Origin: Flavobacterium sp.
Lineage (GTDB): Bacteria > Bacteroidota > Bacteroidia > Flavobacteriales > Flavobacteriaceae
Assembly (NCBI GenBank): GCA_030682755.1
Contig: JAUXNR010000483.1
Span: 1-7,604 of the forward strand
Length of the DNA stretch: 7,604 bases
Direction: 5' to 3'
The position numbers and the translations under genes were made by a program. Shown one piece after another: positions 7,303-7,604 of this stretch. The stretch's first letter is position 1. Each line of letters opens with the position of its first letter. The notes under the pieces were generated by a model that made no database searches, was not told where the DNA came from, and saw nothing but the letters and a program-made list of their open reading frames with translations.

Positions 7303-7304
7303 TA
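7300..7304 (-). promoter_or_regulatory. TAATG stop-start overlap, small membrane protein to mutL
   Basis: On the - strand the stop TAA (7304-7302) and the mutL ATG (7302-7300) share one base. This supports coupled translation and the chosen mutL start, which also gives the expected short leader before the conserved QIAAGEV motif. Confidence 0.8.
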
Positions 7305-7589
7305 TCTGCGAGTGAATAAAGACAAATCAAAATCAATTATGAATAAAAAAATGAGAAGCAATAGGGTAATAATAATTAAAATTGTTCTGTTTGTTTTGGA
7401 ATCAGAATTGTTTTTAAAATCATCATAAGCAGTGATAAACTTTGATTTTAAACCGCCTTGATCACCAACAGTTTTCCTAAATTTATCAAACTTTGGTTCT
7501 ATACGAAAAGGACTTCCTTCACTATCACTTTGATAATAGCGAGGCGTATAACTGAATTTTTTGTTTGTTCTTTTACTAAATGCTCCCAT
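7302..7589 (-). CDS. Small tail-anchored membrane protein of unknown function
   Basis: This 95-residue basic protein has a polar N-terminal part and a single hydrophobic helix at about 70-85, followed by a short tail ending in Arg-Arg. The polar part contains an aromatic segment, FSYTPRYYQ (12-20), then SPFRIEPKFDKFR and GDQGGLKSKF. From memory, similar short proteins lie next to mutL and ribH in Flavobacteriia and are sometimes labelled riboflavin synthase beta subunit. That label is not supported here: there is no lumazine synthase fold or motif, and the protein is too short. It is a real gene rather than a chance frame: it fills the space up to mutL, overlaps the mutL start by one base, and has an ordered soluble-plus-anchor architecture. 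The start ATG at 7589-7587 has no obvious Shine-Dalgarno, and only 15 bases upstream are visible. The function is unknown. Confidence 0.82.
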   Translation of the reverse strand: MGAFSKRTNKKFSYTPRYYQSDSEGSPFRIEPKFDKFRKTVGDQGGLKSKFITAYDDFKNNSDSKTNRTILIIITLLLLIFLFIIDFDLSLFTRR

Positions 7590-7604
7590 AATTTCTAATG
7601 TTTT

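Noticed and set aside
7234..7428. 64-codon open frame on the + strand
   Set aside because: Crosses the mutL start and the small membrane protein gene in antisense; both of those are better supported.
1..7604. Possible novel defence, mobile or CRISPR system
   Set aside because: Every long frame belongs to a known chromosomal family; no direct repeat arrays, transposase, integrase or tRNA-adjacent junctions were seen, and gene spacing is that of ordinary operons.

Overview
The window is AT-rich, compact chromosomal DNA from a member of the Bacteroidota, most likely a Flavobacterium or a close relative. Three things point there: the protein families and their wording (a long signal peptidase I with an extra N-terminal membrane domain, a WbqC-like protein, paired rhomboids next to mutL), the strongly A/T-biased codons, and the lack of clear Shine-Dalgarno sequences before most starts. 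The genus is inferred; no rRNA or other marker is present.

Layout. On the + strand are the 3' part of dapB (lysine/peptidoglycan precursor synthesis), a 97-base gap, lepB (signal peptidase I) and, 6 bases later, a WbqC-family gene. On the - strand, running towards them, is a tight five-gene set. In transcription order it is a small tail-anchored membrane protein of unknown function, mutL (mismatch repair), two tandem rhomboid intramembrane serine proteases, and a membrane-anchored endonuclease/exonuclease/phosphatase (EEP) family protein. The two gene sets meet tail to tail, and both end in TAG within one palindromic CTAG.

How the genes relate. The - strand genes look like one transcription unit. 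The small protein's stop overlaps the mutL start by one base (TAATG), the mutL stop overlaps the first rhomboid start by four bases (ATGA), and the last two gaps are 33 and 18 bases. Any promoter for this unit lies at or beyond the right edge. The shared arrangement does not show a shared function: one gene is for DNA repair, three or four are membrane proteins, and this looks like a conserved housekeeping neighbourhood. lepB and the rhomboids are all membrane-embedded or membrane-anchored serine proteases, but nothing in the sequence links them mechanistically.

I found no RNA genes, insertion sequences, phage genes, CRISPR array or defence system, and no gene-free stretch longer than 97 bases. 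The most interesting points are a MutL whose C-terminal endonuclease and metal-binding motifs are all degenerate, the tandem divergent rhomboids coupled to mutL, the shared CTAG stop, and the uncharacterised small membrane protein at the head of the operon.
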